Source: Endothia cerciana
Taxonomy: Eukaryota; Ascomycota; Sordariomycetes; Diaporthales; Cryphonectriaceae
Assembly (NCBI GenBank): GCA_026119935.1
Contig: JALRMH010000032.1
Coordinates: forward strand, 186,001-250,000
Direction of reading: 5' to 3'
DNA length: 64,000 bases
In this document: piece after piece, positions 1-10,796 of the stretch
How the letters are laid out: each line of letters begins with the position of its first letter
Position numbering within the stretch: position 1 is the stretch's first letter
Position numbers and translations under genes: made by a program
Notes under the pieces: model-generated
The model's database searches: none
What the model was told of the DNA's origin: nothing
The model's input: the letters and a program-made list of their open reading frames with translations, nothing else

Positions 1-1007
1 TAACATCTTTTCTTTTTCTTTTTCCTTTTCTTTTTCTTTTTCTTTCTTCTTCCTTGACTAGCTAGCTCTTCATGAGTTACAGGGCTCGCTAATCTATTCA
101 ACACAGTTGTAATTATATGGGGCCACATAGGATGGGCCAACCCACCACCACACCGGAGCCTCTCCGACCTATTCAATCCCAACACACATCAGGCCCTCTT
201 CAATCATTGAGAGAGTAGCCTGATCTTGTAGACTGTCTCTTTTATGACCCCACGGGGCTGTGCCCATAGTAGGTGAGTTGGTCCGTCCAACCAAACTGAC
301 TGTGGCTGTGCCAGGATACCTCAAGAATTATAGTACTTGTCCGCCACACCACCACCACAACAGCAGCACCTCTGCTTGATATCTGAAGACGTCTGGAAGA
401 TGTCTGGAACAACCCCACGAAACCCCCCCCCCCCCCGTAAACCTCCACAAACCTTCAGAGGTACCGGGGGATGCTCGGGAAAACGTCTGGGAACCATCTT
501 GCTTGGCTGGCGGCGGGTGGTCTCGAAGGGATAGTACCCGCGCTTCCCTTCGTGTCTAAATATCATGGACCCTCAGAATCCACGAAGCCATTTCTCTATC
601 AATGAATAGCATATTCTGGCCTGTCCCTATTGCAGGCGAGGCCCTCCTTGGCTAGGTTCCGCTGACAGTTGTTGGCCAGGCTAGGTCCTCCCTCCCTCCG
701 CCCCTTTCCCCTTTCGCATAAAGTACAAACTCTTTGCCCTGAAACATTTCATGTACTGGAGCATGTATCTTATCATAGTCTAAGTAGGCTTGGGGCGTTC
801 ATCTGTAGCGGCATGTATGTTCCGAGGGATATCTAGCTAATCCGAAGCGAATACTCAGACAGTGAAGAAGAGGTTGTTTTCTATCAGCATGTTACCCGTT
901 TCCAAAAAAAAAAAAAAAAAAAAAAAAGACATGTTCCTCCCCCGTTGCCGTTTCTCGTGACGTGAAAAAACAACAACAACGACAACAAAAAAAAAAAAAA
1001 ACAAGCA
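1..1007. other. intergenic, no gene recognised
   Basis: Pyrimidine-rich start, a C run at about 428-437, and A runs at about 904-927 and 988-1001 just downstream of the sulfotransferase-family stop codon. Short open frames here are low in complexity and resemble nothing I know. Confidence 0.6.
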
Positions 1008-2017
1008 TTACACAACCCTCGAGAGGTGCGTGGTGAGCCACTCCTTGGCGCCGTAGTTCATCGCGACGGCCGTGACGGCGGCGATGCTGCCCCCGAAGAC
1101 GGCCAGGCTGCTGAACAGGCCCCAAAGCCCCCTCTTGATGGCCGTGTTGCCGATGTCGTGGAACATGGCCGAGTCGTTGACGTTGGGGAAGGGCACGTCC
1201 GGCACCGGCTTGCCCAGGAACTCGCACAGCGGCCCCCACCCGTCGCCGAGCTTGTAGTCGAGGAGCTGGCCCGGCCTCGCCTTGGCGCGGATCTCGGCGT
1301 AGTGCGCCTTGTAGATCTCCTTGGCCGTCGCCGCCTGCTCCTCCTTGGAGTCCGCCAGCCAGCACGCCCGCGAGAGGCGCATGTACGGGTCCATGAGCCG
1401 CCCGTACTTGTAGTGCAGCAGGCCGAGCACGCACCGCAGCCCGAGGCTGGGCCACTGCACCGCCATGATGGTCGTGCTGAAGGACTTGAACCACTTGTCG
1501 AGGTCGCGCTCGACGAGCACCACCTTGGCGTCCGGGTACGCCTCCATGAGCTCCACGGAGAAGAAGCAGCCCGGGCTGTCGGTCGTCGCCCGGAACTCGC
1601 CCAGCAGGTTGTCCCACTCCTCGCGCCCGAACGGCTTGAGGTCAGGGCGCTTCTCGGGCGTGAACTTGGCCTCGGCCGCGTCGGCCCACATGGACAGGTC
1701 GCGGGTCCGGGACACGGCCGTGGACATGTGCGCCACGGGGCCGCAGCCCAGGATCTCGAGGGCGGCCTTGATGGCTTCCCGATGTCAGCCGTGGTCTGCT
1801 CTGCTCTGGTACCCGAATATGTGGAACACCTACAGGATGTGCCCGTCCTGGGCATGCCCGGGCAGATCACCTCGAACGGTACTGTCCTCTTCCTCGTCCT
1901 GGGGTCCTCCAGCGTGTCCGACTCGAACATCAGCTTCGTGGCCTCGCCGACGATGGCGCTCCGGTCGGCAGACCCGCCCACGATGGCGTGCCGGTCGACG
2001 CTCTTGACTTCCGCCAT
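1008..2017 (-). CDS. sulfotransferase-family protein with C-terminal membrane segment
   Basis: Two exons, complement(join(1008..1774,1834..2017)), 316 aa. The 59-nt intron (GTAGGT..AAG) falls inside the nucleotide-binding loop, and splicing gives PGMPRTGTSSIKAALEILG. This is the 5'-phosphosulfate-binding loop pattern of the fungal P-loop family often labelled Sulfotransfer_4. The middle part (VVLVERDLDKWFKSF) resembles the second half of the PAPS-binding core. Near the C-terminus, a hydrophobic stretch of about 25 residues (WGLFSSLAVFGGSIAAVTAVAM) followed by a short polar tail suggests membrane tethering. Members are common near fungal metabolite clusters, but few have a proven sulfotransferase activity, so the substrate and even the reaction are unknown. 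It lies about 2.8 kb from the broken FAD monooxygenase and may mark the left edge of the PKS cluster. Confidence 0.82.
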
Positions 2018-4790
2018 CCTGTCTGACGCTTGCCTCTCTATACGTAGTTCAGATGGAGGGCGGTAGGAGAGGGGGGACGGAGGTTGATCAGCTGTGAGGC
2101 AGGCAGGATGAAGACCAGAGGGACTGGACTGCTCCGGAAACGGTTATAGGCTCGTCAGATATTAATTATAAAAAAGGACATCCGCAGGTCTCGAGGTCCT
2201 CTCGTCCTCCTCCTGATGTACCTGTCAACTTTTGATAGGCCTCAGGACAGGGCATATACAGAGTGAGGTCGGGCGAAGTGCATGCCCGAGCCGCCGATCA
2301 TTTAACCGTGCAGGGGTTTGTTGTCCCCTTCTCGCGCGCGTGAAATCCGGTGTGCATGCCCGAACCGCTTACCTCGATCAGGCCCGACCTATCTCCAGCA
2401 GGCCGTCAGGACGACCGTACGTAGATGGACACGGGGATGAGGACCCGAGATCACCTTCCAGTTTGATACGAGAGCGTTTTGAGAGTCTAGTTGCAGGCGC
2501 TTAGAGATAAACATAAATTGTAGTCAGGTATACAGATTATGTAGTTAGAGACGGCCTTGAGGAGGCGAGGCGCCCTCATAGACCAGATGCCCTAATCACT
2601 GGTACTTTTAGTACCGACAGCAGAAGCCTGACTAACGACTGGGGGACATCATCCTACAGTGCCATCGGTGATGACTCTATCTGTGTCCTTTTGCTCACGC
2701 ACGCGGGGGACGGTGCGCATGGGCCTGAATAGCCTGGATCGCCAATGCATAGTCAATCTCTGGGTGGAGCCCAGCCTGCAGAGTGCCGCCTCCTGCATGT
2801 ATAGACATACTCCCCTCGGTAGCTTTATCAACTGCTTTATATGTATACTCCGCCTGTGTCGTTAGAAGAGACACAGGTCATCCTGCGGCTCTTCGCCCAG
2901 GGGCCTACTTATAGTACGTAGTACTATGGTGGAGGACCAGGGTGAAGTTAGCCCGTGTAAGTCTTATCTCACCGTCCACCGTCGACCTGCTTCTTCCGTC
3001 CAAGCCAGACACAGCAAGACACCACCCACGGGCCTGCACGTCAGTCTCGTCTAAGCACTCTCTGACCTCAGCGACACGGCGACATGGGGATGGTGGGCCC
3101 TGCCAGCCCGGCGACACGCCCGCCCGGCAGACGAAAAGAGGTGGGCTATCCCATAAAAACGAAACCACCGACTCCCGGAACAATCGCAAGGTTCGGCACT
3201 TCTTCACCCAGACCCTCCCCCTCCACAACCGTCCGATGTACCGCTACACGTCCCGTCCCCCCCCCCCTCCCCGGACCTCGACACACCTCTCTCAGCCCTC
3301 TCGACTTCCAAACCTTCTAGGCTCCCCACCCTCCCAGCAGGCCCCTCGGGAGTCGTTACGTAGGGATGCGAGGCCAGCCGATCATGCATACGGCGAGGCT
3401 AGCTCGCTGATATTGGGCCCCCATGGACCGGCCCTCATTCGCTGAGGGCCCTCTCCCACACGTGATGCCCTAACCTCACAGGCTCCCATCATCTCCACTC
3501 TAGGCAGTTGGCAAGGCACGGCGTGCACCTCTCCCCCCCTCCCCCCTCCCCTCCCCCTTTCTCTCCCCACCGAAACATCCCCCAGCCGCCACCTCTCGCA
3601 CCTGGGAGGAGGAGCCGCTCCAGATGCTCCGCTGCCACGCTCTCCCCCATAGACGCCGTCGCCGGGCCCGGGTGCAACCCTCTCACCCTCTCACCCTCTC
3701 ACCTTGCCAGCTGGGCTGACCCGAGCCTCAGGTGTGACCGCAGCTCTCCTCCTGGCCCGGACGGCTCGCTCGTCCGCCCCCCCCCCCCCCCACCGACTCT
3801 TCCGCTCGGATTAAAGTCGATCTACGAGGCCTCCGTCCACAAACGGAAGCCGGTCGTCGAGCCCCAGCAGAGATGTTATTTGTATTCGGGCCCCGACCGG
3901 TCCCCCAATCCTCAACATTCAACCCAGGCCATCCCCTTCTGGAGTGACATGTTATTTCCTCCCTAGGAGCTCAGACCGTGTGGCCAGAGGCCGCTGATCA
4001 AGGTCCTGGGTGAACCAAAGGTGAGTCCCCCCCTGAGAATCAGTTCTCGTGTCGGTTCTGAGGGGGGGGGGGGGACCATCCTGCCACTTACGAAGAGATC
4101 AGCTTTGTCTAGGTGACGGGGCCTTTCCCGACCTTTGGCCGTTGCGCTCACCACAGACACTTCTTGAAGAGACCACGAAAGTAGCCATGTTTGCCGTCCC
4201 AAAGTGAATTGGTAATCACATACATGCCTTGATAGGGATGCCGCTGACCTCGACTAGCCACTCTCTCTTTGCATAGGTACTGGGCTACCTTTGAAAGGTT
4301 TCAAGCTTTTCTTCTACTCATCGCAGTAAGGTCACTAGAGTCGTCAAGCGAACAAGTGCGGTGGCTACCCCTCCTTGTCTCCTGACCGTGTTGTTAGATA
4401 TTACATGAGCAATATCGGTTCATTGTTATACGAATTGGGTTTTTATTTTATTAGTTTTCTGAAACCATTCCTTCCAGGAAACCACCTAGGTGAAAGGTCC
4501 CCTCGTAAGGAATCCATCTAAAGTGTTGTTCTATGACAATATATTCCGTTAAAATATACGGAAAAGATACCTGCCCGAGGAAAGCCATTCCCAGATGTGA
4601 GCAACTTTCGACGCCCGGGGTCTTTTGTAAAGATGAGATAATGCATTGAAATCCCATGATGCTCCGCTGCGGGTTTCCAAATACCAACAAAGCGGTCTCA
4701 TATCATGCTTGTTAAGCTGACCGTGCCCTGACCATAACCCCTGGCTCCTCGACAGCCTCTCGCGCGTTGATCACGATCCCTCAGCATCAT
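2018..4790. other. 2.8 kb intergenic region, no gene recognised
   Basis: C-rich stretches with poly-C runs (about 3257-3267 and 3777-3791) and a poly-G run near 4062. From about 4200 on the sequence is AT-richer. Several short open frames exist on both strands, but none shows a family motif or convincing coding character. Confidence 0.55.
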
Positions 4791-6117
4791 TTATACCCAA
4801 ATATCAGGACGGTAGAGACCAAACACCCGGAGGACCGACGCCGCCCAGCCCCCAACCGCCAGGAGTACCCTGGCGGAGGAGACCATCAGCCGTCCCGAGA
4901 GGCGGGTGAGGTCCAGGCTGGTCATGTCCTCGCCCGCCTTCACCATCCTGAACGCGCGGCCGTACATCTCCGCGTCGAACCGGCGGACGGTCTCCTGCCG
5001 GCGGGCGTCCTCGTTCGGCGCCCCCACCGGTGGGTCCCCCTCCTCGACCATCAGCCGGGCGAGGCCGGCCGCGCCGAGCAAGGTCTGGTTCGCGCCCATG
5101 CCCCGCCCCGGGGTCATCGGGCGGATGGCGTCGCCGAGGAGGACGACGCGGGACAGGGCGGGCTCCGCCCCCCCGCCAGTCGCCCGCCGGCCGCGCGGAG
5201 CTAGTCAGCTGGCTCGTCACCCTCACGCTGCTGACGCCCTCGGTGCGGATGACGGCGGGGAACCCGACCGGGTCGCAGCCCTTGTCGACCAGGTGCTGGG
5301 CCACGCGGTCCCTGATCGCACCGTGCCCGTCGCCCCCCGCCCCGCCGCCGACGAGCCCCCGCGCCTCGCCGAAATGGTCGTAGAGGCTGGCGAACCCCGA
5401 CAGGCCCGCCCCGCCCGCGATCAGCAGGCTCCCCTCGTCGCGCAGGACCCTGGGCAGCCGGGCTCTGCCCTCCGCGCTGATGTCCGCGCGGGCCTGCAGG
5501 AAGGCCAGGCCGCCGATCTTGGTCTTGTTCCCCAGGCCGACCTGCTGGTTGATGCGGCTCCGGCTCCCGTCCGCGGCGACCAGGAGGTCGACCTCGGCGG
5601 GCGGGTTCCTCTCGGGCTGCTCGAAGTGCACGACGATCCTGTGCTCCCGGCCGCCCCCGGCGACCTCGAACCTGGGAGAAGGTGTGGCCGAAGCGGACCC
5701 TGTCCTGCTCCAGGGGCCGCCTGAGCAGGAGGCTCCGCAGGCCCGCCCTGGCCACGGGCAGGCTCTGGGGGTAGAGGGCGGCCGTCCGAGAGCCGCCGGG
5801 AACATCCAGAAGCTCTTGGGTTCGACGAGGGCCGGGCCGTGGGGTCTCGCCTCCTGCCAGGCCTGCTGGAGCTGCTGCCATATCTCGGGGGTCCGTCACC
5901 GACTTGAGGGCGTGGAAGCCGTTGTTGGCGATCCGCAGGACGTAGCCGCCACGCTCCGACGAGAAGGAAACGGTGTCCCGCTCGTAGATCGTGACGTCGT
6001 ATCTATGCTGGCGGTCGTTGATGAGCCCGTTGGGCCAGGGTCAGGCCCCCCGATGCCGGCTCCGACGATGCCAACGCGGATCCTGGGCGAGGACTGGGGG
6101 CCCGTTACGGCCGACAT
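4791..6117 (-). pseudogene. FAD-dependent monooxygenase (salicylate hydroxylase-like), frameshifted
   Basis: The minus strand encodes a recognisable group A flavin monooxygenase spread over all three frames. Starting with MSAVTGPQ at 6117, it has the Rossmann motif GIVGAGIGG, the middle segments DVTIYERD and LLVAADGSRSRIN, then GDAIRPMTPGRGMGANQ (the second FAD-binding motif), ending at a stop at 4791. Continuity needs frame changes near 6030, near 5890 (a run of five C on the coding strand), near 5790, near 5673 and near 5170 (a run of seven G). None coincides with a convincing GT..AG intron, and at least two lie in homopolymers. The gene is therefore either a recently dead pseudogene or intact with base-calling errors. 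If active, it would hydroxylate or epoxidise an aromatic or olefinic intermediate; FAD monooxygenases of this kind act in some resorcylic lactone clusters. Confidence 0.75.
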
Positions 6118-6931
6118 CGCGACAGCCGTGACTAAACGGTGTGGGAGGTGAGTTGACCACAGGGGCTCGTCGTCAACAGGCCCACAAGAGAGGCGGGCAG
6201 GCGGGAGACCGAGGCACCACCCCGGCGCCTTTTTAAACGGCATCGCGATCCTATAAATCCGTATGTCCGCCAGCTACGGAGTAGGGGTTCGATCATGTGG
6301 TAACCCTAATTAGACTTTACTTAGCCAGCTTGGGCATGATGTGCAGCCGGTGCACAAAACCACACCCGCCCCTGATAACCGCACGACTCAGGAATGCGCA
6401 TCTGGAAGGACCAACAACTAGTTATACCTAAATAAAAGGCCGGAGAGGGACAGCTATTAGCAGAGATGGGCCTGCCGCGGGTGTTCGCCCCATGCCGCAC
6501 CCCGGAATTTCCGGGCTGCCTGTCTGTCTTATCACTTCAACCCCCTCTTTGAACAGGTGACTGGTAAGAAACCCTGAAATATATATCACATTATACACCT
6601 GTCAGGAGCATTGTGTGATCTACGCGGCCTGTGACAGGTTGAAAGGAATGTGGGGGAGCATTGGGGGAAGCAGGGCGGAAGACGGAGTCGGTCATATTTT
6701 AACTCATGCCGAGAGCCTCACGGTTTAACCTAGGAGAAAAGTATATGTCTCGTAAACCTTAGGCAGTCTCCTCTTTGCATGTATATATATATAGATATAT
6801 CTATATACGTTTATATATATATATATATATATATATATCTATATATATATACATATATACATCTGCTGATCAGTGTCTGGGCCCCCATTGTGAATATCGG
6901 CCTGTCCCTCGCAGAAATCAACACGACGGCG
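6118..6931. promoter_or_regulatory. divergent intergenic region between the FAD monooxygenase and FAD oxidase genes
   Basis: About 0.8 kb separating two divergent flavoenzyme genes, so it should hold both promoters. The right third is dominated by a TA-rich microsatellite (about 6779-6862) ending roughly 70 nt before the FAD oxidase start. No specific operator was identified. Confidence 0.45.
6779..6862. repeat. (TA)n microsatellite
   Basis: Nearly pure TA/ATATAC dinucleotide repeat directly upstream of the FAD oxidase gene. An open reading frame running through it gives an artificial Tyr/Ile repeat fused to the enzyme; I do not regard that as protein. Confidence 0.95.
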
Positions 6932-8630
6932 ATGACGACTCAGATAAACGAACCCGCGACCGCGACCGCGACCGCGACAGGGCCGAAGGTGGAATCCTTC
7001 CTCGGAAGGCTGAGGCAGGCCGGCTACACCGGAGATGCCGTCACCTCGTCCTCCGACCCCGGGCGTTACAGGCAGCTTCGTGAGAGGTGGTGCACCCGCA
7101 GCGAGGCCGACTCCCCGGTCATAGCGTCCCCGAATGACGAGGATGAGGTCGCGATGGTGGTCCAGGCCGCCCGTGCCGCCGGGCTTGACGTAGGGGTCCG
7201 CTCTGGTGGCCATTCCGTCCAGGCCGGCGCGGCCACCGCGACGGGGGTCCAGGTCCACCTAGGTAAGATCCAGGGCGTCAGGCTGGACGGGGAGGCCAAG
7301 ACCATCCACGTTGGCGGCGGCTGCCTCTGGGACCACGTCTACAAGGCCCTCGATGGCAGCGGGCTCATCGCGGTCGGGGGAGGCGTCTGGATGGTCGGCG
7401 TGGGGGGCTACCTCACAGGCGGTGGGTATTCCTTTTATTCGGCCAAGTATGGCATGGCGTGCGATCAGGTCCTCGCCGCCCGCGTCGTCACCGGGACGGG
7501 TGAGGTCGTCGAGTGTGACTCCCGGAGGAACGAGGACCTTTTCTGGGCCATTCGAGGTGGTTCCTCTAACTGTGGTATCGTGACCCAGTTTTCGTTACGG
7601 CTCTACGATGAGCCGGCCGAGAAGTCCCTCGTGGGCGCTCTGGGGTTCCCTGGGACCCGGTACGAGGAGGTCATGGAGGCGGTCAAGGTACGGTTTCCAC
7701 GTGGCTGAGGTGTGGTTTTTATATATATATATTCCCATCTGACGCGCCGCTCCAGGCCTTCTACCGGCGCCAGACGGACTCGGAAGCTATCGTGGTGACT
7801 TATGCACGGCCACCTCCACATGCACAGGTGAGAAGAATGGCGCCCTCGGGGCATCTATACTCGCGCGGGAGCTCATCCTCGGCCAACAGCCCGTCATCAT
7901 CATCATGCCCTGGATCCTGGGCACCCCGGAGTACCACGAGCAGATCCTGGAACCGTTCACGTCCCTCGGCCCCATGTTCCGCGAGACCTACGTCGCCCAG
8001 TCACAGGCGGAGTTCTCCCACGGCGCCGACGCCTTCTTCATGGCCCCCGGGCCTACCCGCCGTCCTGCTCGGGGCATCCAGCTCAAGGCTCTCGATTTCG
8101 ACCATGCGGCTGCGCTGTGGTCGGACTGGCTCGAGTTCTCCTCGGATCCCCGCTTCTCTGCGGCATCCGTCATGTTCGAGATGCACCACTTTGTCAACAT
8201 GGGCGACAAGGTGGGTGGTGACAATGCATGGAGGAACCGGGATAAGCACATGTACATGATCCTTGATGCCACGTAAGTTGTTCCCCTGTTCCGTAGTTAT
8301 ATAACAAACGTCCCCCCCCCCCCCCCCTTTCTCTCTCTCTCACCCTGCCACTATCTGGGCTGACAGACGCCTAGTCATGACGGAGTTGAGAACGACCCCG
8401 AGGCCGTGGAGTGGGTGAAGGAGCAGACCAGGAAGGCAGATGCAGTCCACATCAAGAACCACGGCTCCGCTGGCGGGAATTGGGTCATCGGCGCTTCCGG
8501 GCACGAGACGCCCGAGGAGATATTTGGGGAGAACCTGCCAAGGCTGAGGCTCGTCAAGTCCAAGTACGACCCCGACAACATCTTCTCCAGTTTCCTCGGC
8601 GTCGGGCGCGGGAGGGAGCCTCACATGTGA
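6932..8630 (+). CDS. FAD-linked oxidoreductase, PCMH/BBE-like
   Basis: Four exons, join(6932..7687,7756..7827,7890..8272,8375..8630), 488 aa. The N-terminal half is a PCMH-type FAD domain: VRSGGHS carries the His that normally bonds covalently to the flavin 8-alpha position, followed by GGYLTGGGYSFYSAKYG and DLFWAIRGGSSNCGIVTQF. The C-terminal part has substrate-domain features and ends with the berberine-bridge-like motif KYDPDNIF. The second covalent Cys of bicovalent members is not evident. Start chosen at MTTQINEP because upstream codons are microsatellite. The last intron uses the acceptor CCTAG, which alone keeps frame, and contains a run of 16 C (8312-8327). Such enzymes oxidise alcohols, amines or C-H bonds. 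In the zearalenone cluster a FAD-linked alcohol oxidase performs the last step, making this a good tailoring candidate, by inference. Confidence 0.85.
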
Positions 8631-9155
8631 CATGGCAGGGCCCAGAGCTCCCATCCGCTGGGAAGAAAGACATCTTACTTAGATTTAGACTCTCGTTGTT
8701 TCTCTAGAGCCTAGAATTACATTACAGCTAGACTCGCCAATGCCATCTCCAGAATTTGTCAGGCCAGGTTTTCCCAGTAGTCCGTCCATCACGACATGTC
8801 TGATATCGCCGTAGCAGGGATTTACAACCTGCCGAGGCGTACTGCCGACGGGGGCGTTCTGTGACCGGCCGGATCTTCCGAACAGCGTCTCAGCGCCAAC
8901 CTCGGAAGCTGGAATTATACATTTACGGCGGAAAGTGGGGTGGGGAGGGGAGGGGAGGGGGGATCGACTCGGCCGGGAATAAAAGAGACAAGAAAGATTG
9001 CGGAATTAGACGAAGAAACAGCGCCGCCCTCGGCCCGTACCTGTGGTGACGCCGGAAAGGCCGGCGGAAAGGCCGGTGGCTAATTACATAGCCAGGTAGG
9101 CAGCCCGGCCCTCTTGACCTCACATCCTATCACGACGACGGGAGGGCAGACAGCT
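8631..9155. other. intergenic, likely promoter of the aldo-keto reductase
   Basis: 525 nt between two co-directional genes. A GGGGA-type purine-rich tract lies at about 8937-8962. Nothing else recognised. Confidence 0.5.
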
Positions 9156-10284
9156 ATGGCTGGCGACGATGCTGGATCCGCCCCGGCGGTGCTGCAGATA
9201 GGCGGCTATGCGGTGCCCCGCCTGTGCTTCGGGCTGGGCTCGCTGATGAGGTGGGCACCTGGCCACACGCACCCGATACCGACGGACTCGTACGCGGAGG
9301 TGAAGGCCGCCGTGGCCGCCGGCTTCCGCCATTTTGACTGTGGTGATCTCTACACGAACCTCCCCAGCGCCGCGAGGGCCATCCGGGAGGCCGGGCTCCC
9401 CCGGGAGGACCTCTTCATCAGCCTCAAGCTCAACACGTACAATGCCATGAGGCCGGCGGGGAGGCAGGATATCATCAACAGCGCGGAGAAGGCCATCGAA
9501 GATTTCGAACTAGGGGGCTATGTTGACGCCGTCCTGTTGCACTTCCCGCCGAGGGGGAAGGGGGACAACCTCAGCAACAGAGAGGCGTGGGCTGTCCTGG
9601 AGGGGCTCAAGGATCAAGGCATAGCGAGGATCATTGGCGTATCGAACTGGTGAGTCTTTTGAGGGCCGGATGACGGTCGCGTCAAGATCTCGATTTATGC
9701 CGGGGTTCTTACTTGCTTGCCCAAAGGACCATAGATGACTACAGGGACCAGTTCGCGAGCGGAGACATCAAGCACAAGCCACAGATGAATGAGTACGAGT
9801 GCAATCCGCACCTGCTGTTCAGTCCCAAGTCCGGGGAGAGGCGGGCCTTTGAGCTCGAGCACGGCGTCATTCCGAAATGTGAGTGCCGCGGGTACCTAGC
9901 ATCCAGGGAGGATATCAATCTTCATAGGGGCTGCCGGTTGCTGACTGACATGGTGGCCCGGTAGTCTACGGAGTACTGACGCCGGTGACTGAACGTCTAT
10001 CGAAGCGCTCCGAGTCTCCAGGGTTGATGTCGGCGCTGGATCGGCTGGCCCAGGAGACAGGCTTGAGCCCCCACGAGATCTTGCTCAAGTGGGCATGGGA
10101 CAACTTTGGCGGGATTCTAACGACATCGACATCGAAGCCTGAACGAGCAGGAGCCCTCACGGAGTCTCTGGCCGACGGCAAGCCCAAGCTGGACAGGAGT
10201 GTTTACGATCGGCTGGAGGCGGCAGCTAAGGAAGACGGGTACGAGGGCAAGCAGTTCTACATGCATCCACACATGGAGAAGTGA
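9156..10284 (+). CDS. aldo-keto reductase
   Basis: Three exons, join(9156..9649,9727..9878,9965..10284), 321 aa, the usual length for the family. All introns are short (77 and 86 nt) with good borders; splicing restores ARIIGVSNWTID and HGVIPKFYGVLTPVT. The catalytic tetrad can be read: Asp and Tyr in FDCGDLYTN, Lys in LFISLKLN, His in AVLLHFPP. The NADPH-site region near the C-terminus (ILTTSTSKPER) replaces the more usual IPKS..R motif. The start is the first ATG in frame; an upstream TTG frame was ignored. It converges on the HR-PKS gene (512 nt between stops). It probably reduces a ketone or aldehyde in the polyketide pathway, but could equally be a detoxifying reductase that merely lies here. 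Confidence 0.87.
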
Positions 10285-10796
10285 GTAGAGACAAGACATG
10301 TACACTTAGGTAGGTCATGTCGACCCTTGGTCTTATCAGAACAAGGAGTGGAGCATATCACCACTGTCGGATGTGGACGGTATAGTATTAGATATGATGA
10401 AGTAGAAAAGGCACAGAAGTCACCGGTATGAGAACAAACACGAATTCAAGAGAAACAATTTGTTGATCTACCAAAGACGATTGAACATGAACATGTGACG
10501 TGAGGAAACCCGGAGACCCTATTCTAAAATATGTGGGGAGAAACTCTTAACAGCCACCAGGATGCCTCAACACAGCGCCGTGAGCTGGATGAATATCATT
10601 ACATCGTAAGGAAACCACCCTCCCTCGCCCCCCCCCCCCCCTTTCTTACCCTCCACCATCTTCACCGACCCCTGGAAGAAGGATTTGGTAGCGCTCAAAC
10701 CCCCCAGGGCATCAACTCCAACAGTGGAGTGCGCTTGTTCTCCTTTTTTCCCCCATCCCCACTGACCACCCGAAGCAACAACATCCCTTGCTTGCC
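10285..10796. terminator. shared 3' region of convergent AKR and HR-PKS genes
   Basis: About 510 nt between two facing stop codons, so it must contain both 3' ends and polyadenylation sites. A C run lies at about 10629-10641. No discrete signal was pinpointed. Confidence 0.4.

Noticed and set aside
2942..3445. 167-codon plus frame
   Set aside because: Pro/Arg/Ser-rich low-complexity DNA with poly-C runs.
6779..6931. N-terminal extension of the FAD oxidase through the TA repeat
   Set aside because: Tyr/Ile repeat from microsatellite; homology begins after the ATG at 6932.
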